Origin: an uncultured Chloroflexota bacterium
GTDB taxonomy: Bacteria; Chloroflexota; Limnocylindria; Limnocylindrales; Limnocylindraceae
Length of the DNA: 10,499 nucleotides
NCBI GenBank assembly: GCA_937864085.1
Contig: CALMIH010000103.1
Span: forward strand, 1 to 10,499
Direction of reading: 5' to 3'
The notes under the pieces were generated by a model. It did no database searches. It was not told the origin of the DNA and saw nothing but the letters and a program-made list of their open reading frames with translations. Shown one piece after another: positions 1 through 7,337 of the stretch. How positions within the stretch are numbered: the first letter of the stretch is position 1; every line of letters starts with the position of its first letter. A program made the translations under genes and the position numbers.

Positions 1-150
1 ACAGCCACCACATCCCCGGATGAGCGGCAGATTTTTCTGCCCGAAGCGCCCAAGCAAACTGAGATGCAGCCCGCCACCCAGCGCGAGCACCAGCGCATCC
101 TCGCCGCTTATGGCGGCTCTTATGACGACCCGAAGCTAGAAGCGCTGATC
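1..150 (+). other. M48-family peptidase N-terminal fragment within the chimeric frame
   Basis: The segment REHQRILAAYGGSYDDPKLE (residues 7-26 from the ATG at 64) resembles the region just after the signal/linker of sphingomonad M48 zinc peptidases, where REH.RILAAYGGAYDD is a typical opening. A Pro/Thr-rich linker-like stretch upstream, encoded by 1-63, fits. The HExxH catalytic part of such a peptidase does not follow; MDR sequence does, from roughly residue 29. The exact breakpoint is blurred because LEALIGKTV could belong to either protein. The identification rests on remembered family resemblance. Confidence 0.5.
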
Positions 151-933
151 GGCAAGACCGTCGCGGCAGCCGGCGGCGCCTTCTACGTCCAATACCGCCT
201 GCTCCGCGCCCGTGAGTGCCTCGCCCTCCCCGAGGGTATCGGCGCGGAGGAAGCCGCGTCGTCCTTCGTCAATCCGATGACCGCGCTCGGCATGGTCGGG
301 ACGATGCGGCGCGATGGCTTCACCGGCCTCGTCCATACTGCTGCCGCCTCGAACCTCGGCCAGATGCTGGTCAAGCTGACCCGGAGCGAAGGCGTGCCGC
401 TGGTCAACATCGTGCGCAGCCAGGCCCAGGCGGACCTGCTCCGCGACCTTGGCGCTACACATATCGTCGACAGCAGCGCCCCCGATTTCATGCCCCAGCT
501 GATCGAGGCGATCGCCGAAACTCAGGCCTTCCTCGCCTTCGACGCAATTGGCGGCGGCAAGCTCGCCGGACAGATCCTCAATGCGATGGAGGCAGCCGCG
601 GTCCGCACCAACCCCGCCAACGGCCCCTATGGCTCCTCCACGATGAAGCAGGTCTATATCTATGGGGGCCTCAACATGGCGCCGACCGAGATCAGCCGCG
701 GCTTCGGCATGCGCTGGGGCGTCGGTGGCTGGCTGCTCACCCCTTATCTGATGGCCGCCGGCGCCGAGGAAATCGGCCGGATGCGGGCCAGGGTCGCGGC
801 GGAAATCCGCACGACCTTCGCCAGCCACTACACCAGCTGCATCACCCTCGATCAGGCGGTCGAGCCCGCGACCATCGCCGCCTATAGCCGCCGCGCCACG
901 GGCGAGAAATACCTGATCCTACCCAACGGCTAG
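1..933 (+). CDS. Zinc-type MDR oxidoreductase C-terminal part, fused in frame to an M48 peptidase scrap (5' partial, chimeric)
   Basis: The frame is open from the window edge, and the first ATG is at 64. Residues from about 30 onward (counted from that ATG) match the C-terminal two thirds of a zinc-binding/quinone-type medium-chain dehydrogenase. There is a catalytic-fold stretch with FVNPMTALGM near residue 68, and the nucleotide-binding turn HTAAASNLGQML at 91-102. FDAIGGGKLAGQ follows at 159-170, then KQVYIYGGL near 195 and the family-typical end RRATGEKYLI. The normal N-terminal GroES-like domain with its zinc and substrate residues is absent. In its place stand about 28 residues that look like an M48 peptidase, so this is not a functional full-length enzyme as it stands. 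The stop TAG at 931-933 overlaps the stop of the convergent minus-strand frame. MDR family membership is fairly sure; the substrate cannot be told. Confidence 0.75.
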   Translation, partial: TATTSPDERQIFLPEAPKQTEMQPATQREHQRILAAYGGSYDDPKLEALIGKTVAAAGGAFYVQYRLLRARECLALPEGIGAEEAASSFVNPMTALGMVGTMRRDGFTGLVHTAAASNLGQMLVKLTRSEGVPLVNIVRSQAQADLLRDLGATHIVDSSAPDFMPQLIEAIAETQAFLAFDAIGGGKLAGQILNAMEAAAVRTNPANGPYGSSTMKQVYIYGGLNMAPTEISRGFGMRWGVGGWLLTPYLMAAGAEEIGRMRARVAAEIRTTFASHYTSCITLDQAVEPATIAAYSRRATGEKYLILPNG

Positions 934-1199
934 GCCACCGCCATCAGGCTGGCATTGCCCCCGGCCGCCGTGGTGTTGACTGAGGTCGAAACTTCCTCGA
1001 CCAGCCAGTCGAGCCGCGGCGTCCCGGCCTGGGCCAGGACGATCGGACCAGGGAGTGTTGCGATCTCGGTCAGCGCGGTGGTCAGTTTCCCCGCATCGCC
1101 CTCGATCAGGGCGCCGCTATACGGTCCGGCCTTGCGCCAGTCGTCCGCCCAGCTCAGCCGCGCCGCCACCCGCTCGGGCAGCCCGGCCAGCTCGCCGCG
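930..1199 (-). other. putA: PutA C-terminal fragment (proline dehydrogenase/P5C dehydrogenase)
   Basis: Residues about 73-158 of the chimeric frame correspond to the end of bifunctional PutA, the membrane-associated flavoenzyme that oxidises proline to glutamate. Visible marks are LPERVAARLSWADDW, GALIEGDAGKL, LPGPIVLAQAGTP, and the terminal block VNTTAAGGNASLMAV, which closely parallels the end of E. coli PutA. All catalytic domains are missing. The stop TAG shares CTAG with the stop of the convergent MDR frame. Codon use (Ala GCC, Val GTC) resembles the left flank rather than the central block. Confidence 0.72.
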
Positions 1200-1406
1200 C
1201 AGCGCGCCGATCACCATCAGCACGACGAATCCGACGCTCAGTTCAAGGACGAGGAACGTATCGTTCCCCATCCCCGAAGAGAGGACGTAGTCCGACGTGG
1301 TTGCGCCGAGCCCCCAAGCCATCGCCGCACCGATTGCGGCGAGGATCCCGATCGTGCGCTGGGAGGCACCGCGCAGTGCGCCTGCGGCACCGCCCCGCCT
1401 GCTCAC
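930..1406 (-). CDS. Chimeric frame: EamA/DMT transporter N-terminus joined to PutA C-terminus
   Basis: This is a 158-residue frame starting with GTG at 1406. The start overlaps the stop of the upstream DUF885 gene (GTGA), which is typical of translational coupling. Residues about 17-70 form the first two helices of an EamA/DMT-type exporter (IGILAAIGAAMAWGLGATTS, then SGMGNDTFLVLELSVGF and a second hydrophobic run). From about residue 73 the protein changes to the C-terminus of proline utilisation protein PutA and ends with the hallmark NTTAAGGNASLMAV. A DMT transporter normally has about 300 residues and ten helices, and PutA more than 1000 residues, so both genes are truncated. The two families have no functional reason to be fused. 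I read this as a junction between unrelated sequences, not as a real gene. Confidence 0.7.
   Translation of the reverse strand: MSRRGGAAGALRGASQRTIGILAAIGAAMAWGLGATTSDYVLSSGMGNDTFLVLELSVGFVVLMVIGALRGELAGLPERVAARLSWADDWRKAGPYSGALIEGDAGKLTTALTEIATLPGPIVLAQAGTPRLDWLVEEVSTSVNTTAAGGNASLMAVA
1194..1406 (-). other. EamA/DMT-family transporter, first two helices only
   Basis: After a short basic N-terminus come a hydrophobic segment with the EamA-like pattern AxGAAMAWGLGA (residues about 24-35) and a second helix ending in IGALRGE near residue 72. The remaining helices are lost at the junction near 1190-1215. As the last gene of the minus-strand run it would have been co-translated with DUF885. Family assignment rests on a short stretch. 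The substrate is unknown. Confidence 0.5.
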
Positions 1407-3091
1407 GCTGTCGGCTTGACCCAGTTCGGCATCTCGGCCTCAAAGACCGGAAGCGGAATCTGGCCGTGCCCAATGGCGTGATCGTGGAACGACTTGATGT
1501 CGAACTTCGCGCCGTCGCGCTGCTCAATCGCCTTGCGCGTGCGCTGAATTGCTCGCTGCCCCACCTTGTAGCAGAGCGCCTGTGCTGGCCAGGCGATGTA
1601 GCGATCGGTTTCGATCTCCGCATCTGTGCGCGGCAGGCCGACCGACTCCATGAACTCCACGCCCTTGTCGCGCGTCCAGCCGAATGCATGGATGCCCGTA
1701 TCAACAACGAGTCGTGCGGCGCGGTGCGCCTGACCCTGCAACATGCCGAAGCGTTCCATCTCGCTGCGATAGAGACCGAGCTCATCGGCGAGTCGCTCGG
1801 AGTAGAGGCCCCACCCTTCAACGTAGGCGTTCCCCGCAAGGTGCGAGGCGTGCTTGCGCAGATCAGGGAGGAACTCGAGCTCCATCTCCAGTGCGATCTG
1901 GAAGTGGTGGCCCGGGATCGCTTCGTGATACGTGGTTGGCGCAAGTGCATGCAAGAAGCGCGACGGCAGGTCGTAGCCGTTCACGTAGTACGTCCCTGGG
2001 CGCGAACCGTCAGCCGCTGGGCTGAAGTAGTACGCCGCAGGTGCATCCTTCTCCTTGAAGTCCTCAACCGCCTTGACGTCACAGCCGGCCTTAGGGAATC
2101 GTCCGAAGACCTTCCCCGCCGCCGCGTAGCCACGATCAATGTCTTCCTTGATACGTACGATGAGCGCCTCCTTCGAGACGGCAACGTTCGTTGGATCTGA
2201 CTCCGCCGCATCGCGCAGCTTCTCAATCGAGCCGCCGTGGCCGAGCTTGGTGGAGATGACCTTCATCTCTTCCTGAATGTCAGCCCACTCCTGCAGGCCG
2301 ATCTCGTGCAGCTCCTTCGGATCAAGGGTGAGCCCCGTCCAACTGCGGATCGCCACCTTGTAGAGTTCGGCGCCGTTCGGCGCGGAGCAGAGCCCTGGCA
2401 CTTCGCGCGCCTTGGTGCGATAGCTGCCAGAGACCGCATCGTAGTAGCGCTTGATCTGCGGGTCCACATACTCGGCAACGATCTTGGCCAGTTCGGCGCG
2501 CTCAGCGTCGCCCGCAACGTTCGCGGCGGTGACGATCGGCGACTGCGCCGCTGGGATCGCCATCAGCCCATCAAGCTGCGCAATGAGACGCTCTGTGGAG
2601 ATCTTCGAGGCGACAAGGCCGCGCTTCTCCGCCTCCGTCACGCGTTCGATATAGCCGTCCATGAACTTTGGGAATGCCTTCAGGCGGCTGACCAGTTTTG
2701 CAAACTTCTCTGGCGTCTTCGCGTCCTGGAAAGTGGCGATCTGCGGAAGCAGCGTCTGCACGCCATCCATATGGTCAACGGATGAGAGCAGGTCCATGCG
2801 GTGATCGTCCTTCTCAATGGCGATCTCCGCGCCAACGCGCATCAGGTCGCGTGTGATCTTCCACTCAATGTCGAGTCCATCGTCGCCGATCGCAGCGGCC
2901 GCCTTGCCATACTTCTCCCACATGGCGCGGTCGCGCAGGCGCGCCGCGTCGGAGTTGTCATCGAGCGCGCCGTCGTTCACCTCAATGCCGAGGAAGGTCC
3001 CCCAGAGTGGCGAGGCGGCGAGCATCTCCTTCCAGAGCTCATCGGCGAGCTTCTGAACAGCCTGGTCGTTGGCGGAGAGTGGCTTGGACAC
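1403..3091 (-). CDS. DUF885 family protein, putative zinc metallopeptidase
   Basis: The protein has 562 residues, close to the usual size of DUF885 proteins, and appears complete. The motif HEAIPGHH (residues 389-396) fits the HExxPGHH signature thought to bind zinc. EGWGLYSE (425-432) follows, supplying a likely third ligand or catalytic acidic residue. Near the C-terminus RYIAWPAQALCYKVGQ (497-512) and HAIGHGQIPLPVF (538-550) are also typical. I see no signal peptide, so it is probably cytoplasmic. The start GTG at 3091 has a clear ribosome site GGAAGGAG five bases upstream. The frame stays open to 3373, but that extension overlaps the upstream gene and is low-complexity Arg/Ser/Pro, so it is rejected. 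It lies 58 bp downstream of the 773-residue gene in the same operon. Peptide substrates are not known. Confidence 0.85.
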   Translation of the reverse strand: MSKPLSANDQAVQKLADELWKEMLAASPLWGTFLGIEVNDGALDDNSDAARLRDRAMWEKYGKAAAAIGDDGLDIEWKITRDLMRVGAEIAIEKDDHRMDLLSSVDHMDGVQTLLPQIATFQDAKTPEKFAKLVSRLKAFPKFMDGYIERVTEAEKRGLVASKISTERLIAQLDGLMAIPAAQSPIVTAANVAGDAERAELAKIVAEYVDPQIKRYYDAVSGSYRTKAREVPGLCSAPNGAELYKVAIRSWTGLTLDPKELHEIGLQEWADIQEEMKVISTKLGHGGSIEKLRDAAESDPTNVAVSKEALIVRIKEDIDRGYAAAGKVFGRFPKAGCDVKAVEDFKEKDAPAAYYFSPAADGSRPGTYYVNGYDLPSRFLHALAPTTYHEAIPGHHFQIALEMELEFLPDLRKHASHLAGNAYVEGWGLYSERLADELGLYRSEMERFGMLQGQAHRAARLVVDTGIHAFGWTRDKGVEFMESVGLPRTDAEIETDRYIAWPAQALCYKVGQRAIQRTRKAIEQRDGAKFDIKSFHDHAIGHGQIPLPVFEAEMPNWVKPTA

Positions 3092-3104
3092 GTGGGCTCC
3101 TTCC
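3079..3104 (-). promoter_or_regulatory. Ribosome binding site that fixes the DUF885 start
   Basis: Read on the minus strand, GGAAGGAGCCCAC precedes GTG at 3091. The purine-rich GGAAGGAG with a five-base spacer decides for this start over in-frame codons further upstream that lie inside the preceding gene. Confidence 0.7.
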
Positions 3105-3149
3105 GGGGGTACCGGGGCTACTGCGACCCGTTCGTGGATCGTCGTAGCG

Positions 3150-5471
3150 TCAGGATACGGGGTCGGTGGAACCTTGGGGGGCGTCGCTCCAGCCCGCCGA
3201 GGCGAGGTCGAGCTGCGCACCGAGCCCGCGCTCAGGCGGGGCATCCCCCAAGTAGCCCTCAAGATCGGCGAGGCGCGGGGAAGGGAGTCGTGCAAGGAGC
3301 GCCAACTGATCTGCTGCGAGCACGTGCCAGTTCTGCTCCTCCCACGCCGCGGCGAGCCGCTCATCGCGCGCAAGGCGCAACTTCACCAGTGGAAGTAATG
3401 CGCGCTCGGTGACCAAGAGTCGCACCACCTCACGATCGTTCGGAACCTTACTGTGGCGCGCGAGGAGGAGTGTCGCAAGTGGAAGCGGTCCCAACGCAAC
3501 TTCACACATGATCACGCTCCTGCCGCGACGGAAGAGGAGCGCGTCAATCTGATCAAACGCGACGCGGTCGGACCGATGACGTAGTGGCGGTGATGAGTCG
3601 ATCGGATCGCGTGCAACACGCCGTCCGAGCGGCAGGCCATCCACCTCAATCGCTGCAAGTGCAGGGGCGACCGCAGTGTGGAGTCCCATCGCTGCACCTA
3701 CCGCGAGCAGCAGCGCAATCTGCGACGCGCGATCAACGCTGCGATCGGCACCGTGGTTAGTAGCGGGCCAGCGCGGCGCGCTCCCCTCCTCGCCCTCAAC
3801 GAAGTACGCCTCGCGAAGAGCGTCGGTGAGGAGGCGGTCCCTCTCCGGGACACTCCCTGCGGCGCGACCTGCGGCGGCTGCGGCGGCGATCGCCGCATCG
3901 TCCGCATCCGCGCCAGCGGCGCCAAGCCGCTCTCGCTCCGTGCGCCCGTCAACAAAGATGCGGTTGTCGGCGCACTGCACTAGTCGGTCGGCAGAGCCGA
4001 GGGGGCGCAGTTGATCGCGCAGCGTGAGGATCTCGTTGAACTCTTCAAGTAGATCGGGGCTCTCGAGCAGGCCAGCCCCCGATGAGCGGTGCAGCGCGTA
4101 GAGCGTGAGGAGTTGCGCTGGCGTGCACGGCTCGCCTCTCGCCACCACGAGATCGGCAAGGACGCGCTGCAGTGCATCACCGCGCAGTGGACCGCTCTCG
4201 CCACTCCGCGGTGCGCCGGCTGAACGGCTGCGTGTTGGCGGTGTGGTGATGGTGATGGAGAAACTGCTCACGCCATCTTCGCGTGTAAATCGTTCAATGT
4301 CACTCACCCTTCCGCTCGCCATACTCGCCGCGGTGAGGCAACCTGCAAGCGACGACAGCAGCTCTGGAACTTCAACAACGAAGAGTGAGCCGTCTTTAAT
4401 CAGCGGGTCGAGTGCAACGAGGAGTCGCGCGATGGCCGCAGCAACAGCGGTTGGGCTCTCTGGATCTGCACTCGTCGCTGCATCTGCCACAAGATCTACG
4501 CCGCCGGCAAAGAGCGTTGCCCGTTGTCGGAAGATGCGAGAGGGGGCGCTATCGCCGAGTCGCAGTCGTACGAGTACGGCGCGCATACCACTCGTTGTGC
4601 CGAGTGAGATCAGCGCACTGCGTGCCGCGGCGGAGGCACGCGACGCGATCACCGGTCGCCCCGGATAGCCGAGGTTGACCAGATCGCTACTCAGCGTCAG
4701 GTCCCGTGGCAGCTCCTCCGCGAGCAGGAGTTGGCGTCGCTGATCATCAACCGCTTCGGCGAGCGCCTGCCACGGCGCGATCTCCCACCACGGTCTCGCG
4801 CTCACGCCTGGGTTCAGCGCTGGATCTGGTCGAGCGCTACGAAGTGCCGCCTGTGTCACCGCCACTCGAAGTGCCGTGAGTGAGGTTGCCACTTCGGTAG
4901 AGCGAGCGAGTCCGCGCTGCAGCGCAACGAACACCTGGAGCTGTCGCGGCGTCCAGCGCGCCAACGCATCGGGACCGAGCAGTGTCAGTAGCTCGCTGCG
5001 AAGTTCGCCGCTGAGGGCAACCTGCGTCGCCGCCTCACCCGGCCGCATCGCTGAGGCGTCACCGCGCTTGCCGAGCCCCTTGCACGCGGCGCAGGTGGCT
5101 CGCCGCGCCGTGGGGCGGCGATTCGGATCGGTATCGGCGGAGGTCTCCTCCCAGCGCCAGGCGGCGATGCGGAGCGGCTGGCCACAGGCGGTGCAACTGC
5201 CGCGCCACCCAGCATCAAGATCTGTGCCGATCTCTTCAAGAAGTTGTGCAACGGCGAGCTCAAAGCTGCGGACGCTCGGCGGCCTGAGTGCCACCGTGAT
5301 CTCCCACTCAGCGAGTTGATCCGCCGAATGAACCACACTGCGGCATCCTTGGCGCGCACCAGCGGCAGCGAGTGATGCTTCGTCGGCGTTGAGATCAAGA
5401 AGTAGTGCGCCGTCGCGTGCAACCGCGGCAACAGTGCGCGCCATCCGCGCGTCACGGAGATGCTCTACCAC
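3150..5471 (-). CDS. Large zinc-ribbon protein related to Chloroflexota DNA-methylase-like proteins, with a nuclease-like C-terminus
   Basis: The protein has 773 residues and starts with GTG at 5471 behind GAGGGG with a short spacer; an in-frame ATG at 5444 is an alternative. Four cysteines, C93-x2-C96 and C127-x2-C130, form a likely zinc ribbon and are followed by a helical region with WTPRQLQVF near 173. The layout, an ALRPPS segment near 61, then the cysteine pairs, then the TPRQL block, recalls large Chloroflexota proteins annotated as DNA methylases. I find no SAM-binding FxGxG or DPPY/NPPY motif. The last third contains FDQIDALLFRRGRSVIMCEV (639-658), a strand-D-strand-E pattern like PD-(D/E)xK nucleases. 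NWHVLAADQL (714-723) follows it. The usual lysine after the glutamate is Ala here. It sits 36 bp after the TPR gene. The relationship is from memory and the function is unknown. Confidence 0.5.
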   Translation of the reverse strand: MVEHLRDARMARTVAAVARDGALLLDLNADEASLAAAGARQGCRSVVHSADQLAEWEITVALRPPSVRSFELAVAQLLEEIGTDLDAGWRGSCTACGQPLRIAAWRWEETSADTDPNRRPTARRATCAACKGLGKRGDASAMRPGEAATQVALSGELRSELLTLLGPDALARWTPRQLQVFVALQRGLARSTEVATSLTALRVAVTQAALRSARPDPALNPGVSARPWWEIAPWQALAEAVDDQRRQLLLAEELPRDLTLSSDLVNLGYPGRPVIASRASAAARSALISLGTTSGMRAVLVRLRLGDSAPSRIFRQRATLFAGGVDLVADAATSADPESPTAVAAAIARLLVALDPLIKDGSLFVVEVPELLSSLAGCLTAASMASGRVSDIERFTREDGVSSFSITITTPPTRSRSAGAPRSGESGPLRGDALQRVLADLVVARGEPCTPAQLLTLYALHRSSGAGLLESPDLLEEFNEILTLRDQLRPLGSADRLVQCADNRIFVDGRTERERLGAAGADADDAAIAAAAAAGRAAGSVPERDRLLTDALREAYFVEGEEGSAPRWPATNHGADRSVDRASQIALLLAVGAAMGLHTAVAPALAAIEVDGLPLGRRVARDPIDSSPPLRHRSDRVAFDQIDALLFRRGRSVIMCEVALGPLPLATLLLARHSKVPNDREVVRLLVTERALLPLVKLRLARDERLAAAWEEQNWHVLAADQLALLARLPSPRLADLEGYLGDAPPERGLGAQLDLASAGWSDAPQGSTDPVS

Positions 5472-5507
5472 GCGCCCCTCACCAGATCCAGCGGTTCGCG
5501 GGTGCTC

Positions 5508-6383
5508 TTACTCTTCGGAGGATCCGGCCTCTTCGCTCTCAGGAAGGAATGCGTCGTCCGCCGTCTTCTCTGGTGGCTCGGCGGTGACGCGATCCGCCAC
5601 CGGCGCATCGTCTTCGTAGGTGTCGTCGTCATCATCATCGCTGAAGCCTTCGTCCTCACGGAAGAAGGAGCCCTTCGTGTATGGGCGCTCGTCACTGGTG
5701 CGCGTGGCGGTTGGGAAGGAGGCCTTGCCAACATTGCCGGCGCTCACGTGCTCTTCGCGAATGATGATGCGGATGTCGCCACCGCTGATGGAGGTGATCC
5801 CCGCGCTATAGACATTGCCGTCGGCGATCAACTTCAACAGTCGCGCAGCAATGCGCGGCTCAACGCGACCGATCTCGACCCCGTTCGCCTTAGCGATCAG
5901 CCGATTGCTGAGGGTGAGCAGCTCCACCGCATCGCCAGGGTTCACCTGCGCGAGGGTTGCAACATCGGCAACGTTGGTGAGGTGGGCGAACCCAGTGGTC
6001 CCCGCCTCTTGAATGAAGATGCCGGCTGGCGTCGTTGCCCCTTCGGAGCTCGGCGTGGTCTTCTTGCCAACCTGCTTGATCAAGCCCTTCAGTCGCTCAA
6101 GGTTGCGCTCGGCAATTCGGTTGAGCGGGTCGAGCGTCAGTGTGACCTGGTACTCCTTCTTGGAGCCGGCGAGATCGCCCAACTCCCAGAGGCACTTCGC
6201 CAAACGATTCTGCGCCTCAATGCGCTCCTCCACCTTGATCTCTGCGGCGAAGGCGAGCACGGCGCGATTCGCGTCGGCGGCCTCCTGCCAACGCCCTTCG
6301 GCGGCAGCCTTCAGTGCAACGTCAGCATGGTCGCGCGCTGCGCGCCCTGGCTTCTGGGTGGGGCTCTCGTTGGCGAGGGTCAC
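5508..6383 (-). CDS. TPR-repeat protein with a small C-terminal beta domain and acidic tail
   Basis: The protein has 291 residues from GTG at 6383. Residues about 18-51 and 54-87 form two tetratricopeptide-like helical pairs (AAAEGRWQEAADANRAVL; LAKCLWELGDLAGSKKEYQV ending in LDPLNR), suited to protein binding. A beta-rich stretch at about 133-212 includes GVEIGRVEPRIAARLLKLIA and IRIIIREEH and looks slightly like a HIRAN or other small DNA/RNA-associated domain. The last 50 residues are highly acidic, with a run of six Asp at 249-254. There is no signal peptide or membrane segment, so it is cytoplasmic. It lies directly upstream of the zinc-ribbon gene and is probably co-transcribed with it. 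The exact role is unknown; TPR assignment is good, the beta-domain identity is a guess. Confidence 0.72.
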   Translation of the reverse strand: MTLANESPTQKPGRAARDHADVALKAAAEGRWQEAADANRAVLAFAAEIKVEERIEAQNRLAKCLWELGDLAGSKKEYQVTLTLDPLNRIAERNLERLKGLIKQVGKKTTPSSEGATTPAGIFIQEAGTTGFAHLTNVADVATLAQVNPGDAVELLTLSNRLIAKANGVEIGRVEPRIAARLLKLIADGNVYSAGITSISGGDIRIIIREEHVSAGNVGKASFPTATRTSDERPYTKGSFFREDEGFSDDDDDDTYEDDAPVADRVTAEPPEKTADDAFLPESEEAGSSEE

Positions 6384-6395
6384 GTTCTCCTCCTT
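6381..6395 (-). promoter_or_regulatory. Strong Shine-Dalgarno fixing a GTG start for the TPR gene
   Basis: On the minus strand AAGGAGGAGAAC stands directly before GTG at 6383. It nearly matches the ideal anti-16S sequence with a five-base spacer. The in-frame ATG at 6398 lies before this site and has no ribosome site of its own, so the predicted first five residues (MKEEN) are probably the translated Shine-Dalgarno and not part of the protein. Confidence 0.75.
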
Positions 6396-6452
6396 CATTA
6401 AGGGCGCGCTGTGGATTCGGGCGCTGCGCCGTTCGGGAAGGATAGCCGATCG

Positions 6453-7337
6453 CTAGAGGGAGACCCCAATCCAGAGCACCGCTGCGGCGGTTGCGATCAC
6501 GAGAGCGGCGATCTCGAGGAGGAGGCGAGGGTCGCTGCGCTCCCCTTCTGGGGCGGCGGCCCAGAGCTCACGGGCATAGAAGAGGACGGCGAGGCCGGCG
6601 GGGCCAGCGAGTCGTGCTGCGCCAAACGCGGCAAATGCGACAGAGGCGAGGCCGTTGATCAGCGCTGCGCCGAGTGCGTCACGCACGATGCCGCTCGTTC
6701 GCTCACGTCGCAGGCTCGCCATGCGCGCCGCAAGGAGCCCTGCGGCGATCGCACTCCCAATCCCCGTTGCAGCGACGGCGAACGGCCCCACAGCATCGGG
6801 TCGCGCAGATGGCGTGCCAGGGACGCTGATGATTCCGGGGACGAGCGCCGCCACACCGATGGAGGCGGCGAAGAGGATCAGCGTGGAGACGGCGAGGGCG
6901 CCAACGCGGTCGCGTCGCGTTGCCCCGCTCGGCAGGCTGCGCAGGCGCAACTCCCAGATCACCACCGCGCGCAAGAGGAGCGCGCCGATCACGATAACCA
7001 GGATCAGGCCAACCCCTGTAGGGACAATGCGCGCCAGGCCCGCCGTTGCAAGGCCCACAAGTCCGGCGAGGACGATCTCTGAGCCAGGCTGAAGATCGCT
7101 GTCATCGGTTCGGCGCACCGCATTGACACCAACAACGGCGAGGGCGGCGGCGGCGGCGCCAGCGAGGACGGTGGCTCCCCCTTCACTGAAGTGGGCAATC
7201 ACAGCGGCAACGCCAACGGCGATGAGGGTCTCAGCCCACGGCCGGGTGAGTTCCGTCTCGCCAAACTCCGCCGTTGTATCGGCGAAGGCGGCAAGCTGTT
7301 GCACCGTGAGGCGTCGTACGCCGCGTCGACTGCTCAT
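6453..7337 (-). CDS. Multi-pass integral membrane protein of unknown function
   Basis: The protein has 294 residues and starts with ATG at 7337 behind GGAGGGAT. After a cytosol-like N-terminus (VQQLAAFADTTAEFGETEL, about 12-30), eight or nine hydrophobic segments can be seen near 35-50, 56-75, 86-104, 106-125, 144-165, 183-204, 220-237, 242-258 and 270-290. Arg-rich loops at 130-145 and 205-215 suggest cytoplasmic sides. No transporter, enzyme or sensor motif is recognisable and the charged residues within helices are few. It is the first gene of the minus-strand run and diverges from the MgtE-like gene, with 69 bp between its stop and the TPR start. I do not recognise the family. Confidence 0.7.
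   Translation of the reverse strand: MSSRRGVRRLTVQQLAAFADTTAEFGETELTRPWAETLIAVGVAAVIAHFSEGGATVLAGAAAAALAVVGVNAVRRTDDSDLQPGSEIVLAGLVGLATAGLARIVPTGVGLILVIVIGALLLRAVVIWELRLRSLPSGATRRDRVGALAVSTLILFAASIGVAALVPGIISVPGTPSARPDAVGPFAVAATGIGSAIAAGLLAARMASLRRERTSGIVRDALGAALINGLASVAFAAFGAARLAGPAGLAVLFYARELWAAAPEGERSDPRLLLEIAALVIATAAAVLWIGVSL

Noticed and set aside
136..828. 230-residue minus-strand frame
   Set aside because: It is antisense to the MDR coding region, which shows clear family motifs.
1055..2200. 381-residue plus-strand open frame
   Set aside because: Its composition is Arg/Ser/Pro-rich and it is antisense to DUF885 and the EamA/PutA frame, with no recognisable motif.
3092..3149. Terminator between the zinc-ribbon gene and DUF885 (GC-rich CCCCGGTACCCCC)
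   Set aside because: The arms do not form a proper stem and there is no T-run; read-through in one operon is more likely.
3092..3373. N-terminal extension of DUF885 by 94 residues
   Set aside because: It overlaps the upstream gene by more than 200 bp and is low-complexity. The ribosome site directly before GTG at 3091 sets the start.
2801..3412. Plus-strand frames of about 200 and 109 residues across 2801-3412
   Set aside because: They are antisense to the DUF885 start and the end of the zinc-ribbon gene and carry no family signature.
5460..6401. 313-residue plus-strand open frame
   Set aside because: It lies entirely opposite the TPR gene, which has domain structure and a strong ribosome site. 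Long antisense frames are common in high-GC DNA.
6384..6452. Terminator hairpin GGCGC-A-GCGCC between the membrane protein and the TPR gene
   Set aside because: The loop is too small and no T-run follows.
6411..7082. 223-residue plus-strand frame rich in charged residues
   Set aside because: It is antisense to the membrane protein gene, whose hydrophobic segments and ribosome site are convincing.
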